15,059 nt of DNA, from positions 1-15,059 of the forward strand of contig JAJPKI010000366.1 in NCBI GenBank assembly GCA_021323835.1, in the 5' to 3' direction. The notes beneath the pieces are model-generated. The model was not told the DNA's origin. It made no database searches and saw nothing but the letters and a program-made list of their open reading frames with translations. The DNA is from Verrucomicrobiota bacterium. Lineage in GTDB: Bacteria > Verrucomicrobiota > Verrucomicrobiia > Limisphaerales > UBA11358. The position numbers and the translations under genes are program-made. Positions 6,883 to 13,576 of this stretch are shown here, piece after piece (within the stretch, counting starts at the first letter, position 1; each line of letters begins with the position of its first letter).

Positions 6883-7836
6883 ATGAACATCTCAGTAGCC
6901 CATCGTAAATCCGACCGCTCCGGTTTCACGCTCATCGAACTCCTCGTCGTCATCGCTATCATCGCTATTTTGGCGGCAATGCTCTTGCCCGCATTGGCTG
7001 CGGCTAAACGCAAAGCACAAGAAATTCGTTGTCTTTCCAATGTTAAACAAATGACGCTGGCGCTGAAAATGTATCCGGGCGATTACAATGATTTGTTAAT
7101 TCCAGATATTGACCAACAAACGGGTGCAACTTCTGATACTGGAGCATGGATTATTAATTTAATAAATTTTTACGGTAAAGCGACGAACTTGTTTCTTTGT
7201 CCAATTTGCTCAGACCCGAATCCATATCCAGCCACTGGCGGTGGAAACCATACAATTGCCGGAAGCACTACAATGCCTTGGGCGAGCAGATTGCCTCGTA
7301 ATACTTCGGCTCCCTGGTGGTATGGCAGCTATGGATATAACGGTTGGGCTTTTTCTGACACCGATCCGACTACTGGCAAACATTATGGAGATGGCACGGC
7401 TCTTACGCTTCCGAATGGCCAGCCCGGTGAAATGGGATATTTTACAAGAGAAACAGCCGTTAGATTTCCTAGCAAAACTCCTATTTTTTATGATCAGACA
7501 TGGACGGATGCCTGGCCAACTGAAACATCACAGTTTTCAGACGATCTTCGTGGCCTTACCGGCGGAACGACAACGCTGCCATCCGGCGGAGCCAATAGCA
7601 TGTGTCGTATCTTTAAAGCGCGGCATGGTTCCGGTGGAGGAGCAAAAGCACCAAGCGGCATGACTGGAACAACATTGGCGACATTAAATCCGGCATACTT
7701 CCTTAACATGGGATTCATTGATGGCCATGCCGACCCAACAAAACTTACAAGCCTGTATTCTTATAACTGGCATGCGCAATGGTCACCAAACAAAGTTCCG
7801 GCCCCGACAGCAATAACTACTACGGCTGGACATTAA
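6883..7836 (+). CDS. Pilin-like secreted protein with prepilin N-terminal cleavage/methylation motif (paralogue 2)
   Basis: A 317-residue paralogue of its two neighbours. The leader MNISVAHRKSDRSG (14 residues) ends in the cleavage Gly, followed by FTLIELLVVIAIIAILAAML. Shared blocks are FYGKATNLFLCP, YGSYGYNGW, PIFYDQTWTDAWPTE, and near the C-terminus MGFIDGHADPTKLTSLYSY then NWHAQW. The tail after the tryptophan motif (about 20 residues rich in Pro, Thr and Ala) is longer than in the others. The first 14 residues are very like those of paralogue 3 (MNIPVVHRKSRRPG), so these two are closer to each other than to paralogue 1. Role is unknown; the N-terminus implies processing by a prepilin peptidase and anchoring or assembly through the hydrophobic helix. 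Confidence 0.86.
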   Translation: MNISVAHRKSDRSGFTLIELLVVIAIIAILAAMLLPALAAAKRKAQEIRCLSNVKQMTLALKMYPGDYNDLLIPDIDQQTGATSDTGAWIINLINFYGKATNLFLCPICSDPNPYPATGGGNHTIAGSTTMPWASRLPRNTSAPWWYGSYGYNGWAFSDTDPTTGKHYGDGTALTLPNGQPGEMGYFTRETAVRFPSKTPIFYDQTWTDAWPTETSQFSDDLRGLTGGTTTLPSGGANSMCRIFKARHGSGGGAKAPSGMTGTTLATLNPAYFLNMGFIDGHADPTKLTSLYSYNWHAQWSPNKVPAPTAITTTAGH

Positions 7837-7842
7837 AATTAA

Positions 7843-7985
7843 ATTCTTTCAAAAGTCGGTGCTGTAAACGTTAATTTATTTGATGCCATGTGGAAAACTC
7901 AAAACTGCCCGGATTGTGGCAATATAAATGGCACAACAATTGGGGCAAAGGAGTCGTCGGCACTCCCGTGGCGCCTCCGCAGTAA
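7843..7985 (+). pseudogene. C-terminal relic of a fourth pilin-like paralogue, frameshifted
   Basis: Between paralogues 2 and 3 the frame starting at 7855 reads VGAVNVNLFDG and, after one missing base at about 7885 (GATGCCATG where GATGGCCATG is expected), the frame starting at 7887 reads HVENSKLPGLWQYKWHNNW, then GKGVVGTPVAPPQ and a stop at 7983-7985. Joined, this is the family's C-terminal signature: compare LVDGHAEFSRLPNLYSY plus TWHHTW in paralogue 1 and LLDGHAEYSQLRHLWTY plus TWHQNW in paralogue 3. Nothing resembling the signal peptide or middle of the protein remains, and a stop codon at 7840 closes the frame upstream. A deletion that removed the body of a fourth gene explains it best. 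Confidence 0.8.
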
Positions 7986-8015
7986 ATTGTAGTTTGAACG
8001 CACGTTAACCATTCA

Positions 8016-8050
8016 GTCATAAATTCACAGTTTGTGACGATTTATAAACA
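8016..8050 (+). promoter_or_regulatory. Conserved leader block before the third pilin-like gene
   Basis: GTCATAAA (8016-8023), TTTGTGACGAT (8031-8041) and an A-rich run up to the ATG match the leader of paralogue 2 at 6844-6882, where the same blocks appear with 4 bp more spacing. The match continues into the first codons of both genes. It may hold the promoter or a translation-control site, or only reflect duplication. Confidence 0.45.
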
Positions 8051-8944
8051 ATGAATATCCCAGTAGTTCACCGCAAATCCCGCCGTCCCGGTTTCACCCT
8101 CATCGAACTCCTCGTGGTCATCGCTATCATCGCCATTCTGGCGGCAATGCTGTTGCCTGCGTTGGCCTCTGCCAAACGACATGCACAAGCAATCAATTGC
8201 CTGAATAATATCAAACAAATGACTTTGGCTAACAATATGTATATGCAGGATTATGGTCACGGCATTCCAGACAATTCTCCTTCAGGTTCCACCGGTTCAT
8301 GGTTCATCAATTTTTTGGATTATTATTCCAAAGGGACAAATATTTTACGTTGCCCGACCACAAGCCAACCTCTGCTCGGCGGTTTGGAAAACAACCAAGC
8401 CGGAAATGCCGTCACGCCGTGGTGCAAAACGGATTATGCGGGCAATGGAGCGGCTTATATTGGCAGTTACATCATCAATGGCTGGTTGGACACAGACAGT
8501 TCCGGAATCGCGGCGGCAGGCGATGCGCATAACAATAATGCGGCAACTTACGACCCAATGTATTATTTAAAAGAATCGGCAATAAGAGTTCCCACAACCA
8601 CACCAATTTTCTCGGACGGAATTTGGGTGGATTTTTGGCCTCTGGAAGGTGATTCTCCATGCAAAGATTTGCGCGGAACCCTTACGGTAAATGCAACTAG
8701 TGTAAGTAACCCCCAAGAAGCGGCGTTTCCCGGCAAATCATTTGCGCGCACAGTGGTTGCGCGACATGGATGTAACGCGAGCGCGCCGAACACATGGATG
8801 AACGCCACCGATGTGCCACGCGCCGGAATCAATGTTGGCTTACTGGATGGGCATGCTGAATATTCGCAACTGAGACATCTCTGGACTTATACCTGGCATC
8901 AGAATTGGAAAATGAGTATCGCGACGCCCGGGGCTCCATTTTAG
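8051..8944 (+). CDS. Pilin-like secreted protein with prepilin N-terminal cleavage/methylation motif (paralogue 3)
   Basis: A 297-residue paralogue. The leader MNIPVVHRKSRRPG precedes FTLIELLVVIAIIAILAAML, so it has the Gly at -1, Phe at +1 and Glu at +5 required of a type IV prepilin signal. Shared blocks are YYSKGTNILRCP, IGSYIINGW, PIFSDGIWVDFWPLE, and VGLLDGHAEYSQLRHLWTY then TWHQNW near the C-terminus. Because these blocks are kept while the sequence between them drifts, all three intact copies look to be under selection for the same fold. A strong hairpin terminator follows the stop codon. Function is unknown; known relatives are annotated only by the prepilin-type N-terminus. Confidence 0.86.
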   Translation: MNIPVVHRKSRRPGFTLIELLVVIAIIAILAAMLLPALASAKRHAQAINCLNNIKQMTLANNMYMQDYGHGIPDNSPSGSTGSWFINFLDYYSKGTNILRCPTTSQPLLGGLENNQAGNAVTPWCKTDYAGNGAAYIGSYIINGWLDTDSSGIAAAGDAHNNNAATYDPMYYLKESAIRVPTTTPIFSDGIWVDFWPLEGDSPCKDLRGTLTVNATSVSNPQEAAFPGKSFARTVVARHGCNASAPNTWMNATDVPRAGINVGLLDGHAEYSQLRHLWTYTWHQNWKMSIATPGAPF

Positions 8945-8962
8945 TCCATTTGAAATATAAGA

Positions 8963-8989
8963 CGGCGCATTTCTGCGCCGCCATTTTTA
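8963..8989. terminator. Rho-independent terminator between convergent genes
   Basis: CGGCGCA (8963-8969), loop TTTC, and TGCGCCG (8974-8980) make a perfect 7-bp GC-rich stem, followed on the plus strand by CCATTTTTATTT. It ends transcripts of the third pilin-like gene. It lies just past the stop codon of rsmB, so it may act for both directions, but the T-run favours the plus strand. Confidence 0.8.
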
Positions 8990-10354
8990 TTTGCAGCAAA
9001 TCAATTTCGCCACAAACGCGCCGTCCACGCCGTCTGCAAATGGAAGTAATTCGCGCTGCGATTCCAATTTGAAATCTTTGTGCGCACGCAGAAATTCTTT
9101 CACGACTTCGGAATTTTCTTCCGGTTCCAGACTGCACGTGCTGTAAATCAACGTGCCGCTGGATTTTAATTTTGTCGCGGCGAGTTTGAGCAGCTTTAAT
9201 TGCGCCTGTCGCAATCGCGAAATCTCTTCCGGCGAAATTCGCCAGCGCAAATCCACGCGGCGACGCATCACGCCGGTATTGGAACATGGCGCATCCAATA
9301 AAATTTTGTCGAAGGTCGAAGGTCGAGAATCGAGAGCTGAAACAAGAATTGGCTCAATGCATGTGATGCCGAGGCGTTGACAATTTTCCGAAACCAATTG
9401 CAATCGCTCTTCAGAAACATCGCTTGCGACAATTTTTCCTTCGTTATTCATCAATTGCGCGATGAAGGTTGTTTTGCCGCCGGGCGCGGCGCATAAATCC
9501 AGAATCGTTTCGCCGCGCTGCGGATTCAATTCCAATGGCGCAAGCAATGTGCTTGGGTCTTGAATGTAAAACCAGCCGTCGTGGAAACTTTGGAGCAATT
9601 GCAGCGGCGGATGCGATTTCAATTCGAAGATTAAATTTTCCGGCAGCCAACCCGGTGGGGCGAGAGTCTCTCGAGCCGTAACTTTTTTGGTTTCAGAAAT
9701 ACAGGGCTCGACGGAGTCTCGCCCCACCATTGTGAAATCATATTCCAAATTTTCTTCGCGCCATTTTTCGATGAGTTTTCCGGCGTCAATTTTCAAAGTG
9801 TTCACGCGCGCAAAAGTTTTCGGCGGCGAATTGTTCCATTCGAGCAATTGGCGCAATTTTTCATCGCCAAAACGTTTCTGCCATTTTTCAACGAGCCATT
9901 GCGGATGTGAAAAGCCCATCGCCGGATTGGAAATTTTCAAATGGGCGAGGATTTTTTTTGTCGCGTCAAATTCGCGCAAATAGCCGCGCAGAACGGCATT
10001 GATAAATCCGGCCTGCGGGCCGAAGCCGGAACGTTTGGCGGATTCAACCGTTTCGTGGACGGCGGCGTGCGCAGGAATGCGGTCGAGCCAGAAAATTTGA
10101 TAAAGGCCGAGTCGCAAAAGATTTTGCAGCGCGGGTTTTTGCTCGCGGCCATTTGTTTTTTTAGAAATAAGAAAATCGAGCGTCGTCTGCCAGCGAACGC
10201 AGCCATAAACAATTTCGTGACAGAGGCCGCGGTCGGGCGCGGAAAGTTTCGCATTGGCAAGCGCGCGCTCCAAAAGCGTTTCGGTAAATTCTCCATTGAC
10301 GCGGCGTTGCCCTAAAATTTGCGCCGCGATTTGTCTTGGATTTTGGCTGCTCAC
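8987..10354 (-). CDS. rsmB: 16S rRNA (cytosine-C5)-methyltransferase RsmB, with an in-frame repeat insertion
   Basis: A 455-residue enzyme that methylates C967 of 16S rRNA with S-adenosylmethionine. The N-terminal NusB-like RNA-binding domain (about residues 1-140) contains YGCVRWQTTLDFLI and LRLGLYQIFWLDRIPAHAAV. The methyltransferase domain has the SAM motif LDLCAAPGGKT (about 285-295), ASDVSEERL, and both catalytic-site cysteines, C357 in LLDAPCSNTG and C407 in YSTCSLEPEEN. Between the two parts (about residues 210-235) lies a peptide encoded by a 75-bp palindromic repeat, including VGRDSVEP and ARETLAPP, that is foreign to the family. The start is GTG at 10354 or TTG at 10357; no ATG is near and no Shine-Dalgarno helps decide. 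The frame is intact, so the enzyme is probably functional. RsmB is favoured over RsmF by the NusB-like domain. Confidence 0.93.
   Translation of the reverse strand: MSSQNPRQIAAQILGQRRVNGEFTETLLERALANAKLSAPDRGLCHEIVYGCVRWQTTLDFLISKKTNGREQKPALQNLLRLGLYQIFWLDRIPAHAAVHETVESAKRSGFGPQAGFINAVLRGYLREFDATKKILAHLKISNPAMGFSHPQWLVEKWQKRFGDEKLRQLLEWNNSPPKTFARVNTLKIDAGKLIEKWREENLEYDFTMVGRDSVEPCISETKKVTARETLAPPGWLPENLIFELKSHPPLQLLQSFHDGWFYIQDPSTLLAPLELNPQRGETILDLCAAPGGKTTFIAQLMNNEGKIVASDVSEERLQLVSENCQRLGITCIEPILVSALDSRPSTFDKILLDAPCSNTGVMRRRVDLRWRISPEEISRLRQAQLKLLKLAATKLKSSGTLIYSTCSLEPEENSEVVKEFLRAHKDFKLESQRELLPFADGVDGAFVAKLICCK
9308..9335. repeat. Seven-base tandem repeat inside rsmB
   Basis: Four 7-nt units follow one another: GTCGAAG, GTCGAAG, GTCGAGA, ATCGAGA. 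The coded residues (ALDSRPSTFD) fall just before the catalytic LLDAPCSNTG motif. The local spacing in other RsmB proteins is variable here, so a small expansion is tolerable. Confidence 0.6.
9654..9728. repeat. Inverted pair of REP-like units (BIME-like), family 2, inside rsmB
   Basis: The outer arms GGTGGGGCGAGA (9654-9665) and TCTCGCCCCACC (9717-9728) are perfect reverse complements. A second pair, TCGAGCC (9671-9677) and GGCTCGA (9705-9711), completes arms of 24 nt that differ mainly in the five central bases. Between the arms is a 27-nt AT-rich spacer (9678-9704). The whole element is 75 bp, exactly 25 codons, and contains no stop in the rsmB frame. The same unit occurs once more at 4688-4712. 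Confidence 0.85.
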
Positions 10355-10396
10355 CAATTTTAATATGGCAGTCAGCTTTGGGAACGCGATTAAAAA

Positions 10397-12220
10397 ATGG
10401 ATATGAGAGAAGAATTTGAAAAATTAGCGGCGGCAGGGAAAATCGAAGGCCGCCATGTCGAACCGCTGGTGAAACTTGTGGAAGGCGGCTGCTGCTCGCA
10501 TCGCAGTTGGGGCTTCGGAAAAATCAAAACCGTGGACACGGTGTTCGCGCGCTTCACGATTGATTTTCCGGGCAAGGCCGGCCACATGATGGATTTGTCA
10601 TTCTCGGCGGAAAATCTCAAACCGATTCCTAAAGACCATATTCTTGCGCGCAAGGCAAATGACATCGAAAGCGTTCGCGCAATGGCCGCGCATCATCTGG
10701 ATTTAATCAAACTGGTGCTGAACAGTTTCGGCGGCAGAGCGACGGTTGACCAGATTCAAGCTGCGCTCGTGCCTGACGTCATCAAGGATGATTGGAAAAA
10801 ATGGTGGGAAACGGCCAAGCGCGAAATGAAAAAGGACGGCCATTTCATCGTGCCGACAAAAAAAACCGAGCCGGTGGTTTTTCAGCAGCAGGAAACTTCA
10901 TTGCAAGACCGCTCGCTCTCGGATTTTCGGAAAGCAAAAGGTTTGAAAGCGCGCGTCGCCGTCGTCGCGGAAATTGCCAAAGTCATTTCCGATTTGGCGG
11001 ACAAGCAAACTGCGGCGAACGAAATCATTTCGGCGTTGAACGCCGACATCGCGTCGCATCAGCGCACGCAACCGGCAGTCGCGCTCGAAGCGGTTTTTGC
11101 GCGCGACGAATTGCGCGAAGCGGCGGACACTCAACCGGTTGCCGGCGAAGTTTCCGATTCACAAATCTGGTCGCAGGACGGAATCAAGTTCGGACAGGTG
11201 CTCGAATTAATTCCCGCCGCAAAACATCATCGCGCGCTGGAATCGTTCAAGCAGGCGAATCCCGACCGCTGGCAGGAAATTTTGCGAGGCTCGCTGAATC
11301 TCGTCCCGGCTAAACTTGCAAAAGAGTTTGCGAGCCTGCTCGTGCGCGAAGGCAAATTGGATTTGCTCAAGGAAACGCTGACGAAATTAATCAGCCAGCA
11401 CACGGCGAGCAGCGAATTGCTTTTATGGTTTGCCCGCGAGCGCAACGAAGATTTCGTGGACATTCTCGGCCCGGAAGTTTTTCGCGCGATGATTACCGCG
11501 ATGGAACGCGACCAGTTCAACGAGAAACGCTCGAATCGTCTCCGCGATTTCATCATGGAAGACCAGGAATTGATTGGCGAATTGACGGCGAGCGCAGACA
11601 TCGAAGTCATCAAAGATTTGACGCGCGCGCTGCAACTCTCGACGGTTTTCGACGACATGGATAAACGCTCGCTGCTCGCGCGGCTCGTCAAGGCGCATCC
11701 GGCGATTCAATCGCTCATCAGCGGCGAACATACGAAGCAAGACACTACGTTGCTCGTTTCATGGGAAAGTCTGGAACGTCGGCGCGCCGAATATCAGGAA
11801 CTCGTGCAGAAAAAAATTCCGGCGAATTCAAAAGAAATTGCCATCGCGCGCAGCTACGGCGATTTGCGCGAAAATCATGAATACAAAGCCGCAAAGGAAA
11901 TGCAAAAAATTCTCATGCGCAACAAGGACGAATTGGAATCGCAACTTTCGCGCGCGCGCGGGCAGGATTTTTCAAATCCGAATACCGACGCCGTCAACAT
12001 CGGCACGGTTGTGCAGGCAAAAAATTTGGAAACGAATCAATCCGAGTCGTTCACGATTCTCGGCGCGTGGGATTCCGACCCGGACAAAGGCATCATCAGC
12101 TATCTCACACCCGTCGGCCAATCGCTGCTTAATCACAAAGTCGGCGACGAAGTGGAATTTGAGTTGCAAGGCGTCAAACGCCGTCTTCGAATTGAAAAAA
12201 TTGAAGCGGCGAAAGTATAA
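10397..12220 (+). CDS. greA: Long GreA-family transcription elongation factor
   Basis: A 607-residue protein whose last ~155 residues are a complete GreA. The coiled coil begins near residue 453 (SWESLERRRAEYQELVQKK) and carries the acidic tip YGDLRENHEY with D489 and E492, matching D41 and E44 of E. coli GreA, the residues that drive RNA cleavage in backtracked polymerase. The C-terminal FKBP-like domain follows (GTVVQAKNLETNQSES to the end, with ISYLTPVGQSLLNHKVGDEV). The other ~450 residues are mostly helical, with a small beta-rich piece near residues 30-80 (HRSWGFGKIK and IDFPGKAGHMMDLSF) resembling the SH3/Tudor-like tails of some helicases. Extended GreA proteins are known in Chlamydiae (about 715 residues), which supports a PVC origin. 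Divergent from rsmB across about 40 bp. ATG at 10403 is an alternative start. Confidence 0.9.
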   Translation: MDMREEFEKLAAAGKIEGRHVEPLVKLVEGGCCSHRSWGFGKIKTVDTVFARFTIDFPGKAGHMMDLSFSAENLKPIPKDHILARKANDIESVRAMAAHHLDLIKLVLNSFGGRATVDQIQAALVPDVIKDDWKKWWETAKREMKKDGHFIVPTKKTEPVVFQQQETSLQDRSLSDFRKAKGLKARVAVVAEIAKVISDLADKQTAANEIISALNADIASHQRTQPAVALEAVFARDELREAADTQPVAGEVSDSQIWSQDGIKFGQVLELIPAAKHHRALESFKQANPDRWQEILRGSLNLVPAKLAKEFASLLVREGKLDLLKETLTKLISQHTASSELLLWFARERNEDFVDILGPEVFRAMITAMERDQFNEKRSNRLRDFIMEDQELIGELTASADIEVIKDLTRALQLSTVFDDMDKRSLLARLVKAHPAIQSLISGEHTKQDTTLLVSWESLERRRAEYQELVQKKIPANSKEIAIARSYGDLRENHEYKAAKEMQKILMRNKDELESQLSRARGQDFSNPNTDAVNIGTVVQAKNLETNQSESFTILGAWDSDPDKGIISYLTPVGQSLLNHKVGDEVEFELQGVKRRLRIEKIEAAKV

Positions 12221-12307
12221 ACGTCGTCAAATTCGCTTACAAAAATGAAAGCCGAAAGCAAAATGAAAAAGGTTTTAGTTCTTCCAGCGACAGGATTCGA
12301 TTACGGC

Positions 12308-12349
12308 GCAAAATTTTTAGTTTTGAATTAACTTAAAATTAAAAATTGC
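12308..12349. other. AT-rich convergent intergenic tract
   Basis: The 129 bp between the greA-like gene and the DUF5069 gene ends in an AT-rich tract. Positions 12310-12329 are an inverted near-copy of 4785-4803 upstream of fabI (AATTCAAAACT, then AAAATTT with one or two changes). It may terminate transcription from both sides through its T- and A-runs, but no proper hairpin is visible. Confidence 0.4.
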
Positions 12350-12793
12350 TTAACCCTTTCCGCCGAAGCTGACATAATCGTCCACATCCAAAACGTCGAA
12401 CCACGTCGTGATGTCTTTGCGATTCGGCGCGGCGGCTTTGTGCAGGCCGTTGAAATACTCGCGCGAATCCGGATTATCCGGCGCAAGATTTTCCTGCCAC
12501 GCCGACCACGCGAGAATTTCCGGCGTCGTTCGTTTGAATTTCGCATTCGCCTGAACCCATTCCAAAATTTCCGTATCGGATTTGTTCAATTGCTTTTTCA
12601 ATTCCTCCGGGTCAATGCCGGCGAACGTCAAAAAGCGTTGGTCGAGCGGACAGGCAAAATGATATTCGCCGTTTTTTCCACCGAGCGTCGCGCGGCCTTT
12701 GTCGAGGCAACGCGGTAAAATGACGTAGCCGCCGAGACGCACACGCGGGCTGCGAGGCGGAAATTTTGTCAAGTCGGGTTGATTGAGTGCCAT
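12350..12793 (-). CDS. DUF5069 family protein
   Basis: A 147-residue soluble protein of unknown function. The N-terminal signature DLTKFPPRSPRVRLGGYVIL, then PRCLDKGRATLGGKNGEYHF and CPLDQRFLTFAGIDPEEL, matches the DUF5069 family as I know it, which is common in Verrucomicrobiota and some other phyla. The remainder has ILEWVQANAK and a short acidic stretch WFDVLDVDDYVSFGG at the end. It has no signal peptide or membrane helix. The start at 12793 is chosen over an upstream ATG at 12811 because AAAGGA lies 6 bp before it and because the conserved region starts there. It is divergent from the psd-pssA cluster across 92 bp and may share a control region. Function is not known. Confidence 0.88.
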   Translation of the reverse strand: MALNQPDLTKFPPRSPRVRLGGYVILPRCLDKGRATLGGKNGEYHFACPLDQRFLTFAGIDPEELKKQLNKSDTEILEWVQANAKFKRTTPEILAWSAWQENLAPDNPDSREYFNGLHKAAAPNRKDITTWFDVLDVDDYVSFGGKG

Positions 12794-12799
12794 AATTGT

Positions 12800-12805
12800 T
12801 CCTTT
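12800..12805 (-). promoter_or_regulatory. Shine-Dalgarno sequence for the DUF5069 gene
   Basis: AAAGGA stands 6 bp before the ATG at 12793 on the minus strand. It fixes that start over the ATG at 12811. It is the only convincing Shine-Dalgarno sequence seen in the window. Confidence 0.7.
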
Positions 12806-12885
12806 GTTCATCGCATTTGCGATTCGCTAAATTGCATCGGAAATGAAAAATTGCAAGCGCGACAAAAAAAATTTATCGTGACGAC

Positions 12886-13575
12886 GTGAAGCATTCAGGA
12901 AAAGCCGCACTTTCGGCGCTCAAACTCATCGGCCTTGCCGCCGCGGTGCTCGTAGCGATATTTGCCGCCGCGCTCATCGGCAAATATGTCGGCACATTTA
13001 TTTTGGAATATCTGACGGGAATTTTAATTTTGCTCTGGATTGTTTTCGCGCTTTTCACATTTTATTTTTTCCGCGACCCGGACCCGATGACGCCTGCGGG
13101 AAAAGATTTGGTCATCGCTCCCGGCCACGGCAAAGTGGATTTGATTGATACCACGACCGAAAATGAATTTATGGGCGGCGAATGCCGGCGCATTTCCATT
13201 TTTCTTTCAGTGTTCAACATCCATGTCCAAAATTCGCCGGTCACCGGAAAAATTTCTTACTTTCGCCACACGCCCGGCCAATATCTCAACGCCATCAATT
13301 CGGATTGCGCAAAATTCAACGAAAATGTTTACATCGGAATTGATTCGCTCGAACCGCGCGGCGAGAAAATCGGCGTGCGACTGATTGCCGGACTGATTGC
13401 GCGGCGAATTGTTCCGTGGGTATCTCAAAACGACGGTGTCATGCGCGGCGAACGCATCAGCCTGATTCAATTCGGTTCACGCGTGGACGTTTATCTACCG
13501 ATGCGCGCGAAAATAAAAGTCAATCTCGGCGACAAAGTTATCGGCGGCGAAACGGTGATTGCTTCTTTCGATTAA
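12886..13575 (+). CDS. psd: Phosphatidylserine decarboxylase, short (type A-like) form
   Basis: A 229-residue membrane enzyme that converts phosphatidylserine to phosphatidylethanolamine. Two hydrophobic segments (about residues 13-32 and 38-61) precede FFRDPDP, the usual entry to the catalytic part. ISIFLSVFNIHVQNSPVTG supplies the conserved His (H113). The self-cleavage site is G197-S198 in LIQFGSRVDVYLP; the Ser becomes the pyruvoyl group. The C-terminus KVNLGDKVIGGETVIA is typical. One oddity: the usual Ala-Asp-Gly motif, whose Asp assists autocleavage in E. coli Psd, reads PGHG at residues 79-82 with His at the Asp position. The start is GTG at 12886 with no Shine-Dalgarno; no ATG is available. 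The stop codon is 1 bp before pssA, so both genes are surely co-transcribed. Confidence 0.9.
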   Translation: MKHSGKAALSALKLIGLAAAVLVAIFAAALIGKYVGTFILEYLTGILILLWIVFALFTFYFFRDPDPMTPAGKDLVIAPGHGKVDLIDTTTENEFMGGECRRISIFLSVFNIHVQNSPVTGKISYFRHTPGQYLNAINSDCAKFNENVYIGIDSLEPRGEKIGVRLIAGLIARRIVPWVSQNDGVMRGERISLIQFGSRVDVYLPMRAKIKVNLGDKVIGGETVIASFD

Positions 13576-13576
13576 A

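Noticed and set aside
12245..12331. Small open frame of 28 codons starting MKAESKMKKVLVLP between the greA-like and DUF5069 genes
   Set aside because: No ribosome-binding site, AT-rich 3' end that matches a dispersed low-complexity motif, and no recognisable family. Cannot be told from chance.
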